From NCBI GenBank assembly GCA_029449245.1, contig JANATF010000003.1:930001-994000 (forward strand): a stretch of DNA of 64,000 nucleotides. Reading direction: 5' to 3'. The notes beneath the pieces were generated by a model. It had not been told where the DNA came from and ran no database searches. It worked only from the letters and a program-made list of their open reading frames with translations. Source of the DNA: Mortierella alpina. Taxonomy: Eukaryota > Mortierellomycota > Mortierellomycetes > Mortierellales > Mortierellaceae. This document shows, piece after piece, positions 62,613 through 64,000 of the stretch; position 1 is the first letter of the stretch; each line of letters starts with the position of its first letter. The translations under genes and the position numbers were made by a program.

Positions 62613-64000
62613 AACTCGAAGCTGAAAAATGAGCGGCGATTTTCAGCCTCACGCCAGGAGATGGTCGTTCATTGGGCCATCTGGTTGATGGCGAACCTTG
62701 ACAGTGTCTGCATGAGCGTCGACATAATGATGCGCAGCCATGAAAACCTGCAGCAGACTATTATGGCTTTTTGGGTAGTCAGAAACGAGGTCAGACACTC
62801 TCTGCCTGACTCGCCCACGGACCGCGGCATAGACCTAATAAAACAAGCCATCAAACAGATTGGTATTGGACGTAAGGATTGTTGAGAAGATCGATCTTGG
62901 TTACCTTTGTCAAGCATCAATCCTGGCTGATACGATGCAAAAGCGACTCTGTATACCATTCGGAATGAACTCGATTTAGAACATGTCAAATATAGCTTTC
63001 TCGCATCTAACCCCGGTGCGGAGGCATTCTAGACACTGCACTGCTAGAACCCCTTTTTTTGTTGCGTTAATGCTCCTTCATGCGGAAGCCGTCTTTGCTA
63101 GGAATCTTTGAGGTCCAAGATCTAACAGTCTACAAGAGATGGCAATCTGGAGGACTCTTTTCTTCTGGCGAGTAACGGTATTGCAAACTCTGCCCATGCG
63201 ATATATCTCTATTTACGAGGCACCTACCCTCAATCAAGGAATGTACAGTACAGTACATGTACAATGGGTAGGACACGCCTGTGCGTACTCAGTACTTGAT
63301 TGAAAATTGGTTGCAGAGATGGAGCTCCGAGATGGTTGTGTTGAGTCGTCGAGCGGTCGTTTACTGCGACATGCAGGGTATGCTGCCTGAACTGGTATGG
63401 TGATAAAAAAGCGAGTATCAATAGCGATGGGAACTCCAAAAAATGCACATGAGCACCACTAATCTAAGGCTAAACTGTCCAGAAGCATGTTTTTTTCCCG
63501 AAGTGGTTTTCAAGGTCTCAATTTCGATCGAGTCTTGTTGCCTACTGTACCACTTGTTCATTTTCGTTTGGGGGTTATCATTCAAGTTCCGGCCACTGCA
63601 GTATTAGTTTTCAAATGTAGAGTGTGAGCAATGGCGGGAGAAAGCAGAAGGTTTGGTTGGGATGAATATTTGGGCGTTACGGAGAATCCTGTTCTTTGTT
63701 GGTGTACAAAGAAGCTGATACCTCTTCGTCTCAGATGAACGCGACACGTCTTCCAGGAGTCTCTACAGCTCATGCTACAGATCCAAGGCGCATTCAGAGG
63801 ACCTTTCGCCTTTGATTTGCCTCACTTCTGATGTACAAAATCAGCATGGATCGCTGTGTGTCACTAACTATCATAGCCACACCTGTGAATATCGCGTAAG
63901 TAGACAAAAAAAAAATAGAAATACGCAAGTGAAAACACCTCACCTGAATAGCCGTGTTGGCTAGTCTATTGTCATCATTTAGACCCATTAGTCTGCTACG
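62613..64000. other. Right-end region without recognised gene
   Basis: About 1.4 kb downstream of ISN1. Short open frames on both strands show no family resemblance, and no RNA gene was recognised. Confidence 0.5.

Overview
The window is eukaryotic nuclear DNA from a fungus. The protein-coding genes are compact and rich in spliceosomal introns (mostly 50-120 nt, GT-AG, acceptors usually TAG or CAG). Gene content (URA5, ISN1, NMA111, CBR1, P450s) is fungal, but several families usual in animals and lost from yeasts are also present: a NUP153 with RanBP2 zinc fingers, TPX2, MEIOB and BORCS8. That mix suggests an early-diverging fungus, most likely Mucoromycota and perhaps Mortierella-like. The placement is inference; no marker gene was searched.

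Left part (1-32 kb), mostly minus strand: an SR/RRM RNA-binding protein cut by the window edge; spermidine synthase; orotate phosphoribosyltransferase; a PP1 inhibitor-2 homolog; two tandem cytochrome P450 paralogs with the same intron positions; a long disordered protein with a Bni4-like PP1-docking tail; a NUP153-type nucleoporin followed by a truncated tandem copy that has lost the zinc fingers and FG repeats; a BORCS8-like protein; a plus-strand ChaC-type gamma-glutamylcyclotransferase; a TPX2 homolog; and an Ndt80/PhoG-like transcription factor with one GC-AG intron.

Middle (32.3-43 kb): about 6.6 kb without a recognisable gene, then the most unusual locus. One spliced plus-strand gene (38973-42821) appears to encode a FEN1/XPG-type 5' nuclease fused to a Fanzor, the eukaryotic relative of the RNA-guided nuclease TnpB. 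The acidic residues of the FEN1 site and the RuvC plus C4 zinc-finger motifs of the Fanzor can be read directly. The about 390 nt 3' of it contain two small hairpins and a T-tract, and are where a guide RNA would be looked for.

Right part (43-64 kb): ribosomal protein eL20 with a 9-nt first coding exon; a 12-exon MEIOB homolog; exosome subunit RRP46; the mitochondrial thiamine pyrophosphate carrier; beta-NAC; the HtrA-like protease NMA111; NADH-cytochrome b5 reductase; and IMP-specific 5'-nucleotidase ISN1. Several neighbours are divergent pairs on short shared promoters (BORCS8/GCG1, RPL20/MEIOB, RRP46/TPC, CBR1/ISN1).

Exon coordinates were derived by hand from splice motifs and reading-frame continuity. 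For all complete genes the exon sums are multiples of three. No tRNA, rRNA or CRISPR array was recognised.
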